Shown in pieces: positions 55,705 to 64,000 of a DNA stretch of 64,000 bases. A program made the position numbers and the translations under genes. The notes under the pieces were generated by a model, which had not been told where the DNA came from, did no database searches, and saw only the letters and a list, made by a program, of their open reading frames with translations. Positions within the stretch are counted from its first letter, which is position 1, and each line of letters opens with the position of its first letter. The DNA is from Candidatus Babeliaceae bacterium (GTDB taxonomy: Bacteria; Babelota; Babeliae; Babelales; Babelaceae), in the NCBI GenBank assembly GCA_007116155.1, contig SKJC01000002.1, positions 225,009 through 289,008 of the forward strand. Direction: 5' to 3'.

Positions 55705-57897
55705 ATGAATCATAAATTAATGATTATGTTTTTTTGCTGCTCTTTTGGCATCTTCTCCCAATCAGCAAATCTAGCTATGGAAGAAAAAGATTTGCTCGCC
55801 TTCCTGAAATCAAACGAAACAATCAGCCCCCTTGAAAAAGAGTTACAGGGACTATTAATTGACGAACAAGAAGTAACACCTGATGCCTTTAAACTAAAAA
55901 CGAAACTACTTAACGAGTTCCTACGCGCAGAAGCATCCATTCTAAAGAAAAACTCAAAAAAAGAGCTAAACTGCTCTCAGGAAGACTTAAAAAAAATAAA
56001 TCTAATAATCGGGCCGGCTGAATCACCACAACACTCCCTTAGAGAACTTTTTCGGCCAAAAACTGAAACAGGTGTTATATACAACGCCTATCTTTTCAGC
56101 CGCCCAATCACTGATGTTCATGAACTAACGATGCGAGCATCAATTATCAAGACACTTAAAGAAAACCCGGAGCTTCTTGAACAAATTGAAGAAATCGTGA
56201 AAAAAATCCAAGAGGCAGAACAAGCCCTGGGCAACAATGACAAAAAATCAGACCTGCAAGAACAATTCCAAAACATATATTTTGATGAAAATGGCCCACT
56301 TGGGTGGGGTTATCTTAAAGATCTATCTCAAAAACTGAACACTTCAAAAATAGCTCTTACTTTCATGGGTGCATTAAATCACGCCTCAAAGCTGCAGCAA
56401 GCGCTGCCCAATATCCTAAGAGCCTATTTTTCATACTCACTCCTGGAAAACCTTCTCGATGCAGAGAAAGGAATCTCCCTGGATCCAAAAGACTTCATAT
56501 CCAGACTAAATCCCATTACAAAAATCAAAAATGGGGTTAGCGCATTTTATAACCTGTATCAATGGAAACACAAAAAATATCTCCCTAGGCCCATCTCTAA
56601 CACGGACTTTGTTCTTGAACCGACCAACACACCGCATCCCTCAATAAAAGATGTTACTTATAAAAATTACCAAGCACTTCTCTACGGACAAGATGTTGAA
56701 AATTATACAAAAACAGAAAAATTTCCCGCAAAAACTCCATCAGAACGAAGCACTGCATGGAATTTAGCAGTTTTTGCCGGTTTCAGCCAACTCGCGGGAT
56801 CGGCTGTATATGATTACTATCAAAACATGAAACCGTATGCACAATATCAAAGGGATCACCTAGCAGCGCTACAAAAAATACACGCTTCTATTAAAGCTAT
56901 TGAATATATGCTTGCCGCATACAACGAGCTACAAAAAATCTGTAAGAATCATCCTGATATTTTTCAACACTGTTTTACACACAGCGCTGAATTTAATCAG
57001 ATGCAAAAAAACATATTCCAAAACAATATCAGCTTAGCTAAAGATTTAAGCCCCCTTATGCTTCTTATTAAAGAAGGGGAAATCTTAGCAAGCAGCAAGC
57101 ATATTCAAAATAACCAGGACTACCTTTTCAATATATTAGCAGATATGGCAAAGCTCGATGTCTACAGCACAATTGCTCGCCAGTTTATGCAAATAGAATC
57201 AGCAAATAACCCAATTACTCATGTCACGTTTTTAGAGCAACAGCAACCACAAATTATAGCAATCAACTTTTGGAATCCTCTTGTCCAAGAGCATAAAGCA
57301 GTTTGCAACTCCATCACTCTTGCGCCTAATAAAGCACGAAACATCTTACTTACAGGACCAAATGGGTCCGGTAAATCCACCAATATAAAAGGTATCATTT
57401 TAAACATTTTCCTTGCCCAAACTATTGGCTTTGCATTTTCTGAATCGTTTTCCCTTACGCCGTATACCGATTTTTGGGCTGCATTCAATGAGCAAGAAAA
57501 CATCGCAACCGGACAGTCTGCCTTTATGGCTGAAAAAAAACGATTAGAAACATTGCGTAAGCAAGTCTTGTCGTTACCGAAAAATCAAAAAGCCTTCCTA
57601 TTTATGGACGAACCTGTAAAAGGCACTATTGAAGAACTTGCCGGAGATAAAATTTATCAAGAATGCCGTACCATGGCACAACAAGAAAATTGTACTATCT
57701 TATTGGTCACCCACACCGCAGAGCCCTTAAACCTTGAACAAGCAACAAACGGCGCCTTTGCAAATTATTATGTTGATGTACTTGAACATGAAAATAAAAA
57801 AGATTTTATACAAACCTTTAAAATGCTCCAAGGGAAACCTAAATGGTGGTTCTCCAACAAAGATCGTAGACGGCGATTTGTTGAATTCTTAAACTAA
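55705..57897 (+). CDS. Exported MutS-family ATPase
   Basis: 730 residues. The first about 24 residues (basic start, then MIMFFCCSFGIFSQSA) read as a signal peptide, which MutS proteins never carry. A helical core-like region follows with a MutS domain III-like start (SRPITDVHELTMRASIIKTL, about 131-150). The C-terminal ATPase has Walker A GPNGSGKST at 551-559, the MutS-type ENIATGQSAFMAE element, Walker B FLFMDEPVKGT and switch LLVTHT. The mismatch-recognition domain I with its Phe-x-Glu motif is absent. Substrate and cellular site are unknown; it is followed by a terminator and stands alone. GGGGGAAC precedes ATG 55705. Confidence 0.8.
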   Translation: MNHKLMIMFFCCSFGIFSQSANLAMEEKDLLAFLKSNETISPLEKELQGLLIDEQEVTPDAFKLKTKLLNEFLRAEASILKKNSKKELNCSQEDLKKINLIIGPAESPQHSLRELFRPKTETGVIYNAYLFSRPITDVHELTMRASIIKTLKENPELLEQIEEIVKKIQEAEQALGNNDKKSDLQEQFQNIYFDENGPLGWGYLKDLSQKLNTSKIALTFMGALNHASKLQQALPNILRAYFSYSLLENLLDAEKGISLDPKDFISRLNPITKIKNGVSAFYNLYQWKHKKYLPRPISNTDFVLEPTNTPHPSIKDVTYKNYQALLYGQDVENYTKTEKFPAKTPSERSTAWNLAVFAGFSQLAGSAVYDYYQNMKPYAQYQRDHLAALQKIHASIKAIEYMLAAYNELQKICKNHPDIFQHCFTHSAEFNQMQKNIFQNNISLAKDLSPLMLLIKEGEILASSKHIQNNQDYLFNILADMAKLDVYSTIARQFMQIESANNPITHVTFLEQQQPQIIAINFWNPLVQEHKAVCNSITLAPNKARNILLTGPNGSGKSTNIKGIILNIFLAQTIGFAFSESFSLTPYTDFWAAFNEQENIATGQSAFMAEKKRLETLRKQVLSLPKNQKAFLFMDEPVKGTIEELAGDKIYQECRTMAQQENCTILLVTHTAEPLNLEQATNGAFANYYVDVLEHENKKDFIQTFKMLQGKPKWWFSNKDRRRRFVEFLN

Positions 57898-57907
57898 ATT
57901 CTTACGC

Positions 57908-57942
57908 AGCAGGACTCAATAGTTAGAGTCCTGCTATTTTTT
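57908..57942 (+). terminator. Intrinsic terminator of the MutS-like gene
   Basis: AGCAGGACTC (57908-57917) pairs perfectly with GAGTCCTGCT (57926-57935), followed by ATTTTTT. The end of tsaE lies in its loop. Confidence 0.9.
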
Positions 57943-58366
57943 CAATATCTAAAGATATCCAGCGCCTATCAAACATATCTCCATACCCAAGCTCTATCGC
58001 ACACATAGGCTCACGTAAAATTGGGTTAATAATCTCCGGCCATTCAATAAATGCTATCGATCCTGGCATGTAGAGATACTCTTCAAATCCTAACGCAAAA
58101 AAATCATCTAAAGATGAAAGTCTATATAAATCAAAATGATAAACAATCAACCCCGAGATAGATCGATATTCATGAACATACGCAAACGTAGGACTTGAAA
58201 TAACCGACTCATCAACCCCAAGCTCAACAAGCAATGACCGAATAAGTGTTGTCTTTCCGGCCCCAAGTGGACCGGTAAATGTAACAACTTTAGACTCTCG
58301 AACAACGGGCAGAAGCTGACATATTATTTCTGGGAGATTGGAAAGATCAAAGGCTACATGATTCAT
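57923..58366 (-). CDS. tsaE: tRNA threonylcarbamoyladenosine synthesis ATPase TsaE
   Basis: 147 residues, standard. The P-loop GPLGAGKTT is at 32-40, then SSPTFAYVHEY (the SPTF motif), HFDLYRL and the FIEWPE motif. With TsaB, TsaC and TsaD it makes the t6A37 modification. Its start overlaps the NYN gene's end by four bases, so the two are translationally coupled. Confidence 0.94.
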   Translation of the reverse strand: MNHVAFDLSNLPEIICQLLPVVRESKVVTFTGPLGAGKTTLIRSLLVELGVDESVISSPTFAYVHEYRSISGLIVYHFDLYRLSSLDDFFALGFEEYLYMPGSIAFIEWPEIINPILREPMCAIELGYGDMFDRRWISLDIEKIAGL

Positions 58367-58971
58367 AATTTCTCCAAAATACGTACCAAGCGCCGCTCCA
58401 ACTTACTCATACGCACCCCATCCGAAGCAATTGCGACGTTTTTATTTTCAGATCGCCTCTTATTTCGAGCATCTTTATCAAAAATCGAATCCGCACGACT
58501 CATCATAAGCGCGTCTAGTTCTGGGCAGTCTGGCCCAAACGCTATATAATCAGTCTTTTGCTTTGCTACCAACGTATTTTTTTTTAGCCTTTGCACCGAC
58601 TGTTGTACTATTTTTTTAAATAACGCAGATTCTATCGAAACAATATCAAGATCTTCGGCATACTTATTTAACTCGTTATCAGATGAGACGAGCAGCGCTT
58701 CATATCCATTTTTTACACGATCTAACAACAGACAAATACAATCATCTGCGGTACTTTCAAACCCTGCATCCCAAACCTCAAGCGCCTGGTGCCGAGAAAC
58801 TCGCGCTCGAGCGTGTAATCCTCCATCAAAAACAACAACCAATTCGTGATTTTTTATGCAGGTATATTGAACAAGTTCATCTAAAAATTGTACTCGGCGT
58901 TTTGCACTAATTGTCTTCTCAGAGCTGTCTTGAAACAAGACATTGCACGCATCAATAATAATATACACCAA
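58363..58971 (-). CDS. NYN-domain (YacP/Rae1-like) ribonuclease
   Basis: 202 residues. The N-terminal PIN-like fold has IIIDACNVLF (first acidic metal site), VVVFDGG, TADDCICLLL and LLVSSDNELNKYA, the YacP order. B. subtilis Rae1 cuts mRNA within the ribosome; the same role is possible. The C-terminal quarter is basic and may bind RNA. Coupled to tsaE. Confidence 0.8.
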   Translation of the reverse strand: MVYIIIDACNVLFQDSSEKTISAKRRVQFLDELVQYTCIKNHELVVVFDGGLHARARVSRHQALEVWDAGFESTADDCICLLLDRVKNGYEALLVSSDNELNKYAEDLDIVSIESALFKKIVQQSVQRLKKNTLVAKQKTDYIAFGPDCPELDALMMSRADSIFDKDARNKRRSENKNVAIASDGVRMSKLERRLVRILEKL

Positions 58972-59108
58972 TAGCCCCCTTGCCGAACCGGAGACAGAGT
59001 TTTATAGTAACTAGAAAACCTGCATGGCCTAACCATTGTTACGAATATGAATAATCACTAGTGTGCCACAGCAGCTGACCAAGTTCTAGATTTTTGGAAA
59101 AAGAGAAA

Positions 59109-59945
59109 ATGTCTCATATTATTCAGCTCAAAAGCCGCATTAAAACCGTAGAAAGCATACAAAAAACTACACACGCCATGAGACTTACCTCCATGTCTAC
59201 ACATGCACGCTTAATTAAACAAAAATCAGCACTCCTTCTCTACTCACAAGAACTAGAACAAGCAATAACAAATATCCGCAACATGCATGCGCCATCAAAT
59301 GAAATTCCACAAACATGTACCCACTATACAAACACCCTAATCATAATCTTAGGCTCTCAAAAAGGACTTTGCGGGTCATTTAATACACGACTGTTTCGAT
59401 ATTATAAAGAAATAATTGCAAAAAAATATCATGGCTCATGCATCGTCATAGGCAAAAAAATTATTGACCTATTCAAACAAAATCAAAGTCCCATATTGCA
59501 TCAATATACGAATATAACACCAGCAAATATTTTTGGCCTTGTTCGTGAACTCTGCCAGCATATTTTGGGTAAATCACAATATGCACATATTATTGTCGTC
59601 AGCAATCATCCCCAATCATTTTTTAATCAAAAGCCTTCAGTTGCACACATAACGCCTCCTTGTACGAACCTGCCTGAATTTACCGCGAATCCAGAACTCA
59701 AAGGACTATGCGATCCTAATCCCAAAATTGTTCTAGAATACATTGAATCCATGTATCTTCAGGCGCAGCTGGAAACCCTCTTTTTAAATTCCTTAGTCGC
59801 AGAATATTCCGCTCGTTTTTTATCCATGGACTCTTCAACGACAAACGCAGAAAAACTCCTCCAGGGCATGCGGCGTGATTACAATAAATTGCGTCAAGCC
59901 GCGATTACAAACGAACTTCTAGATCTCATGGGCGGAATGTTTTAA
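59109..59945 (+). CDS. atpG: ATP synthase gamma subunit, away from the atp cluster
   Basis: 278 residues from ATG 59109 (GGAAAAAGAG upstream; the TTG 59094 is rejected). It is the rotor shaft of F1. The N-terminal helix has IQLKSRIKTVESIQKTTHAM, the middle SQKGLCGSFNTRLF, and the C-terminal helix NKLRQAAITNELLDLMGGM, all family hallmarks. Normally gamma lies between atpA and atpD; this copy is 58 kb from the c-b-b-delta cluster, flanked by convergent murA and the NYN gene. It may be the only copy or a second one. Its last four bases overlap murA. Confidence 0.92.
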   Translation: MSHIIQLKSRIKTVESIQKTTHAMRLTSMSTHARLIKQKSALLLYSQELEQAITNIRNMHAPSNEIPQTCTHYTNTLIIILGSQKGLCGSFNTRLFRYYKEIIAKKYHGSCIVIGKKIIDLFKQNQSPILHQYTNITPANIFGLVRELCQHILGKSQYAHIIVVSNHPQSFFNQKPSVAHITPPCTNLPEFTANPELKGLCDPNPKIVLEYIESMYLQAQLETLFLNSLVAEYSARFLSMDSSTTNAEKLLQGMRRDYNKLRQAAITNELLDLMGGMF

Positions 59946-61222
59946 TCTTGCTCAACAAGTTGTATACGCGCACCTAAGTACTGAAGTCGCTCTTCAAACC
60001 GATCATACCCTCTTCGCAGATGCTGGATTCCGGTAATGCTGCTTCGATCAGCAACCCCAAGAGCTGCGATAACTAATCCAGCAGCTCCACGAATATCAAC
60101 CCCATGCAACGCAGCTCCCCGCAGCAACGAACGATCAACCCCTGTAATGCATGTACGATCCCCAGCAACAGAAAGAGTCGCACCCATTTTTTGAAATTCG
60201 CCTAAATGCACCAACCGATTCTCGAAAACCGATTCATGTATTTTGCTAGTTCCGACTGAGCAGATTTGCAGCGCACTCATGATAGCTTGCAAATCAGTTG
60301 GAAATCCGGGATATGGCATTGTAATAAACGAAACCGCACGCGCCGAAAGGGTTCCCGTAAGGACAACTCCACCGGAAGCAGGCAGCGTTACGGTATGTCC
60401 CATTTCATCAAGCTTCATCAAAAAAACATCCAAAAGTTCTGGATCAATATTCGAAATTTCAATCTGCCCACCAGTCATAGCTGCTGCCGCAAGATAGGTG
60501 CCCGCCTCAAGACGATCTGGTAACACCGTATGCTCAACTGCGCGCAACGGAAGAGCACCCGTAACACTAATTGTTGCGGGCACATTAAGGTCAATTACTG
60601 CACCCATAGAACGCAAAAGTTGAATTAAATCCAATACCTCTGGCTCCAATGCCGCATTGACTATTGTTGTAGTCCCTCTGGTTAATACTGCCGCAAGAAG
60701 CACATTCTCCGTCGCACCAACACTTGGATATTCAAATACCAAGCGCGCTGCGTGTAAGCCCTTTTTTGCAATCACACGCAACAGATCACCATGCACCTCT
60801 ACAATCGCACCCATCCGCTCAAACGCTTTTAAATGAAAATCTATAGGGCGAGCACCAATAGGACACCCTCCTGGATAAGAGATTTCCGCCATTCCAAATC
60901 GAGCAAGCAGCGGTCCAAGCAATAAAATAGATGCGCGAAATGATTGCAATACAGAAGCTGAAAGGGGCCGCAAACAACTCTGCGTCGTATCCACCGTCAA
61001 GGAGGTTCCATTCTCGAGCCAACAACAAGAACAACCAAGTTCTTCAAATAGCTCAATAAGCGCAGTTACATCAGCAAGTTTTGGCACATTATGCAAACAA
61101 TGTCGCCCCGGGAAAAGTAGCAAACTACAGAGCTCTACCAATACGGCATTCTTAGCGCCCCCTACAGAGATTACCCCAGAGAGCGGCACTCCTCCATCAA
61201 CAACAAAATAGCACTCGCGCAC
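59942..61222 (-). CDS. murA: UDP-N-acetylglucosamine 1-carboxyvinyltransferase
   Basis: 426 residues, standard. First committed step of peptidoglycan synthesis: transfers enolpyruvate to UDP-GlcNAc. The catalytic loop is YPGGCPIGARPIDFH with the active cysteine C120, the residue attacked by fosfomycin. Other conserved parts are GGAKNAV near the start and PGFPTDLQA. It shows that at least part of the cell-wall pathway persists. It converges with atpG. Confidence 0.96.
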   Translation of the reverse strand: MRECYFVVDGGVPLSGVISVGGAKNAVLVELCSLLLFPGRHCLHNVPKLADVTALIELFEELGCSCCWLENGTSLTVDTTQSCLRPLSASVLQSFRASILLLGPLLARFGMAEISYPGGCPIGARPIDFHLKAFERMGAIVEVHGDLLRVIAKKGLHAARLVFEYPSVGATENVLLAAVLTRGTTTIVNAALEPEVLDLIQLLRSMGAVIDLNVPATISVTGALPLRAVEHTVLPDRLEAGTYLAAAAMTGGQIEISNIDPELLDVFLMKLDEMGHTVTLPASGGVVLTGTLSARAVSFITMPYPGFPTDLQAIMSALQICSVGTSKIHESVFENRLVHLGEFQKMGATLSVAGDRTCITGVDRSLLRGAALHGVDIRGAAGLVIAALGVADRSSITGIQHLRRGYDRFEERLQYLGARIQLVEQD

Positions 61223-61357
61223 AATTACTCCAAAAAAACTTTACAAACAGAAAAAAATATATATAATTAAAGAAACAAATATAATGTTGTATTCTTAATA
61301 ATATCTTGCATTAAAAAACTAGTATTAAGATACTTGAGTGATAAAAAAGGGAAAACT

Positions 61358-62602
61358 GTGAACATGCGTAAAACAAAAGCATTTGCATATCTCTGTTTCT
61401 TATTTCTACCAACCGCTCCTCTGTTTGGGCGAACAGTCACGCCCGAAGAAGATGCTCAATTGATGGACGAATTTATAAAAAAAATCAAACAACGCCGAGA
61501 CAAAAAACAACCATCAGCACCAATAGAAACTATAAATTCTGTCGAAAAAAAAGAATCCACCAGTACCAACCTAGGCCAAAAGTTATTTGAATCCGTCACA
61601 AATGCTGTAACCTTTCCATTAAAAATTACAAATGATGCAGCACAAGAATTACTTCCTGAAAAACGCTTAAGCCAAAATCAACAACAAGAATTGCAAAAAA
61701 CAGAGTCATTTTATAGAGATCTCAAAAGAGAGCTTCAAAAGCAACTTGGTGAAGAAGCAAAAGCAAATGCAGCCATCAACAACCTAACTAAAGTTGTTAG
61801 CTTATTCGAAGAAATTAACAATCATCTTCCCTTAAAAATTCAAGCACTCAACAAAGAAAAATATAATTTTGCCAAACAAGCACAGACAATCAACCAAACT
61901 ACATCTCGCGCTTTCAAAAAAATAGCAATTGGACTGGGAGGACTTGGCACAAGCATTACTGGATTGCTTAGTTATCACATCCTGCATACAAATTACCTTG
62001 CTCCAGCGCGAAGAGCTACGCTAGAAAGGCAATTAACTGCACTCAAAAAAACATTGCGCGAAAACGCGCAGAAACAAAAAAAATTAGATGATCAACTGAC
62101 TGCTGCAACGCAACAAACCCCCATAGACAACGTAACAATAGCTGTTTTACAAGAACAGCAACAAAATTTACAATCCGAAGCAGCACATTATAAAGAACAA
62201 ATAAGTTTGATTACGAGCCAACGCGCCATGAATAGAGCAGAACACAAAACACTAATTGATCTTTCTTTGCAAGGTCTTTTTGGTATAATTAGCAGCGGAA
62301 CTTTCATATACGCAGCTCAGAAAAAATTATTAAAAAAAATAGAACTTACCCCAGAGCAGATGGAACAAAAAAACAGACTAGATCAAAAACAATACGAGCT
62401 TGAAGAGCAAATACAAGCACTTCAAAAAACATTAAAGAAAAAACAACAGTATTTAATCGCCACATATGGAAATATAAACACAAACGCAATTGAAAAACTT
62501 AATCAATTAGAAGACTTAAAAAACAACATCTCACAATACAAAATCAAGAACAACGCTGTAAGCAAACAATTAGTTGAAACATTCCCTCAAATTTTTTCTT
62601 AA
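61358..62602 (+). CDS. Exported coiled-coil membrane protein, partner of AAA+ gene
   Basis: 414 residues from GTG 61358 (AGGGA six bases upstream); ATG 61364 is the alternative. Signal peptide about 3-26 (ending PLFGR region). Long heptad helices flank two hydrophobic segments (IAIGLGGLGTSITGLLSYHI about 187-207 and LSLQGLFGIISSGTFIYAA about 308-326), so the region between is coiled coil on one membrane side. Glutamine- and lysine-rich. No family recognised. The exported AAA+ gene follows by 28 bases, presumably on one transcript. Confidence 0.68.
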   Translation: MNMRKTKAFAYLCFLFLPTAPLFGRTVTPEEDAQLMDEFIKKIKQRRDKKQPSAPIETINSVEKKESTSTNLGQKLFESVTNAVTFPLKITNDAAQELLPEKRLSQNQQQELQKTESFYRDLKRELQKQLGEEAKANAAINNLTKVVSLFEEINNHLPLKIQALNKEKYNFAKQAQTINQTTSRAFKKIAIGLGGLGTSITGLLSYHILHTNYLAPARRATLERQLTALKKTLRENAQKQKKLDDQLTAATQQTPIDNVTIAVLQEQQQNLQSEAAHYKEQISLITSQRAMNRAEHKTLIDLSLQGLFGIISSGTFIYAAQKKLLKKIELTPEQMEQKNRLDQKQYELEEQIQALQKTLKKKQQYLIATYGNINTNAIEKLNQLEDLKNNISQYKIKNNAVSKQLVETFPQIFS

Positions 62603-62630
62603 AATTAAAAACAAAAAAAAGGAAAAAACT

Positions 62631-64000
62631 ATGAAATATACAAATAAAAAAAATATATATCTATTTTCAATAATTATTACACTGAGTGCAAATACCTTTG
62701 GATTTAGCACTCAAAATGAGCAACAAGTAACTACATTCACAGACACGACCAAAGATTTTATATCTTCAGTTCCTTCAATTATAAGAAGAGAACCTTATGC
62801 GCTTGCCAATCAGTTTGATAACATAACTGAAAACTTACTAAAACCAACATCTTCTTCGATCAAAAACATTAGAGAAACTATCTCTCCAACGCAAAAGCTC
62901 GCGGCATATATGACAGCAGTTGCCTTTTATGAGGTCGCCCTTCCTGAGATTCCCGTACTATATACACTTCCTAAATTTACCCGAGGAGAATATGGAGCAC
63001 CAAATAGTATCATTTCTCGAACAGGCAAAGGTCTAGGAACTCTCCTACTTGACCTTCCTAAAGCAGTTGCTGCCCAAGCCGGGGCTAATTGGTTTTTAAA
63101 TAAAATCAATGTAGATAGCACACAAAAAGATCCTGTTGTAAATACTATCCCCATCGCTGTCGGAGGTGGCCTACTTCTTCATAGATGGAAATCACAACCA
63201 GACGTGGATAATAATCCGTCTTCATTAACCGAGAATGAATTACTGAAACTCGATTATAAGTTTACCCCTCGTCAAAAAGCCCATAAAAACACTTTTGATT
63301 GGTTGTACAACAATACACAAGAAGAAAAACTTAAAAAACTCTTGGAAAATGCAAAGGCAAGTCCAACCCTTGGTGGTCGTATTTTAATAACCGGGGAATC
63401 GGGAACTGGTAAAACCACATGGGCAAATAATGCAGTAAAAGTGTTAGGTAGAACTTCTATCTATTTAAATGCAAAAACACTCAAAACAGTAATCTATGCA
63501 GGAAGCGGAAACGCTCGATGGAGTTCTCTAAAAGAATTAATCACAACAACCCTCCAACCTGGGGATGCTATTATCATTGATGAAGTTGATACATTTATCA
63601 GTGATCAAACAGACACAGGGCAAGGAAATAACCAAACTGATGCCCGAAAAGATTTCATGGAGTTCTTAGACCAAATTTCTGAAAAAAATTTAATTACAAT
63701 ATTAATTACAAACTTATCTAAGGATAAAATTCATCCACAGGCAAAAGATCGGCCTAACCGAACTATGAGCAATAACACAAAAACTGGCTTGGCAAAGCAA
63801 ACAGCAGAACAATTTAAAAATATATCGACTCAACTTCTCACTGTTCTTACAAATCCAGATGAACATTATAAACGAAGTGGCAATCTACCTTCCTGTGAGG
63901 CTTCTTCTGAGATCAACTTTGGCTGGGGTCTCGTAGCCAAAGAAAAACCTTCAGCTATTGAAAGACTGGGAGTTGTAGATTTCACTCTTAGAGAAATCCA
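62631..64000 (+). CDS. Exported AAA+ ATPase, partial (cut by right edge)
   Basis: Found by hand translation; open to the window edge with 456 residues visible. The N-terminal 25 residues (NIYLFSIIITLSANTFGF) form a signal peptide. A helical region with weakly hydrophobic stretches follows (about 90-180), then an AAA+ module: Walker A GESGTGKTT at 255-263, Walker B AIIIDEVDTF with D317 and E318. The order and spacing fit FtsH/spastin-type or ClpX-like AAA modules but no subfamily is clear. The C-terminal part, including any sensor 2, is outside the window. AAAAGGA precedes ATG 62631. Confidence 0.75.
   Translation, partial: MKYTNKKNIYLFSIIITLSANTFGFSTQNEQQVTTFTDTTKDFISSVPSIIRREPYALANQFDNITENLLKPTSSSIKNIRETISPTQKLAAYMTAVAFYEVALPEIPVLYTLPKFTRGEYGAPNSIISRTGKGLGTLLLDLPKAVAAQAGANWFLNKINVDSTQKDPVVNTIPIAVGGGLLLHRWKSQPDVDNNPSSLTENELLKLDYKFTPRQKAHKNTFDWLYNNTQEEKLKKLLENAKASPTLGGRILITGESGTGKTTWANNAVKVLGRTSIYLNAKTLKTVIYAGSGNARWSSLKELITTTLQPGDAIIIDEVDTFISDQTDTGQGNNQTDARKDFMEFLDQISEKNLITILITNLSKDKIHPQAKDRPNRTMSNNTKTGLAKQTAEQFKNISTQLLTVLTNPDEHYKRSGNLPSCEASSEINFGWGLVAKEKPSAIERLGVVDFTLREI

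Overview
The window reads like a chromosome segment of a Gram-negative (diderm) bacterium with a compact, AT-rich genome. It has outer-membrane-type beta-barrels, a TolC/MacA/MacB-like efflux set, a type II secretion pseudopilin operon, an MCE lipid-transport protein, MurA and many exported proteins of unknown function. The mix of complete information-processing genes, nucleoside kinases (dNK and Tdk), a dispersed ATP synthase and numerous signal-peptide proteins without recognisable families suggests a host-associated lineage. Candidatus Dependentiae (TM6/Babeliae) is my best guess, by inference only; there is no rRNA here to settle it. The plus strand is A- and C-rich along the whole window and most housekeeping genes lie on the minus strand, so the window probably sits inside one replichore with minus as the leading strand.

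Layout. 1-2300 (minus): deoxynucleoside kinase, then ATP synthase c, two b-type subunits and delta (cut by the left edge). 2445-8842 (plus): an outer-membrane-like protein, a small exported protein, RecD2 helicase, an amidase-fold protein that has lost zinc ligands, and three tiny two-helix membrane proteins, ended by a strong hairpin. 8889-13113 (minus): a giant MscS-family channel and an unknown protein. 13223-17691 (plus): TolC/MacA/MacB/ATPase efflux operon. 17700-19105 (minus): TrmH and a VTT/DedA-like membrane protein. 19914-26253 (minus): gspF-G-H-I-J-K followed by an MCE protein with a beta-rich C-terminal domain. 27411-32097 (minus): a three-gene export locus (large propeller-like protein, barrel, small exported protein). 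32170-34129: radA and tdk. 34333-35928 (plus): two exported proteins around a 14-bp inverted repeat. 35997-38056 (minus): tRNA-fMet, acpS, comM. 38198-39124 (plus): an exported HEXXH protein. 39098-55412 (minus): a long block which, read in transcription order, is tRNA-Tyr, Gly, Thr, Thr, rpmG, tRNA-Trp, secE, nusG, rplK, rplA, rplJ, rplL, rpoB, rpoC, tRNA-Val, rpsO, pnp, rph, holA. 55705-57897 (plus): an exported MutS-family ATPase. 57923-58971 (minus): tsaE and a NYN-domain nuclease. 59109-59945 (plus): a displaced ATP synthase gamma gene. 59942-61222 (minus): murA. 61358-64000 (plus): an exported coiled-coil membrane protein followed by an exported AAA+ ATPase cut by the right edge.

The most unusual content is two ATPases of normally cytoplasmic families (MutS and AAA+) that begin with signal peptides, the AAA+ one paired with an exported coiled-coil membrane protein. 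Next are a roughly 65-residue cysteine-rich insertion in the RNA polymerase beta subunit, a probable pseudo-amidase, and an MCE protein fused to a beta-rich tail inside a type II secretion operon. No CRISPR array, insertion sequence, prophage or rRNA gene was seen. No stretch longer than about 300 bases lacks a gene.
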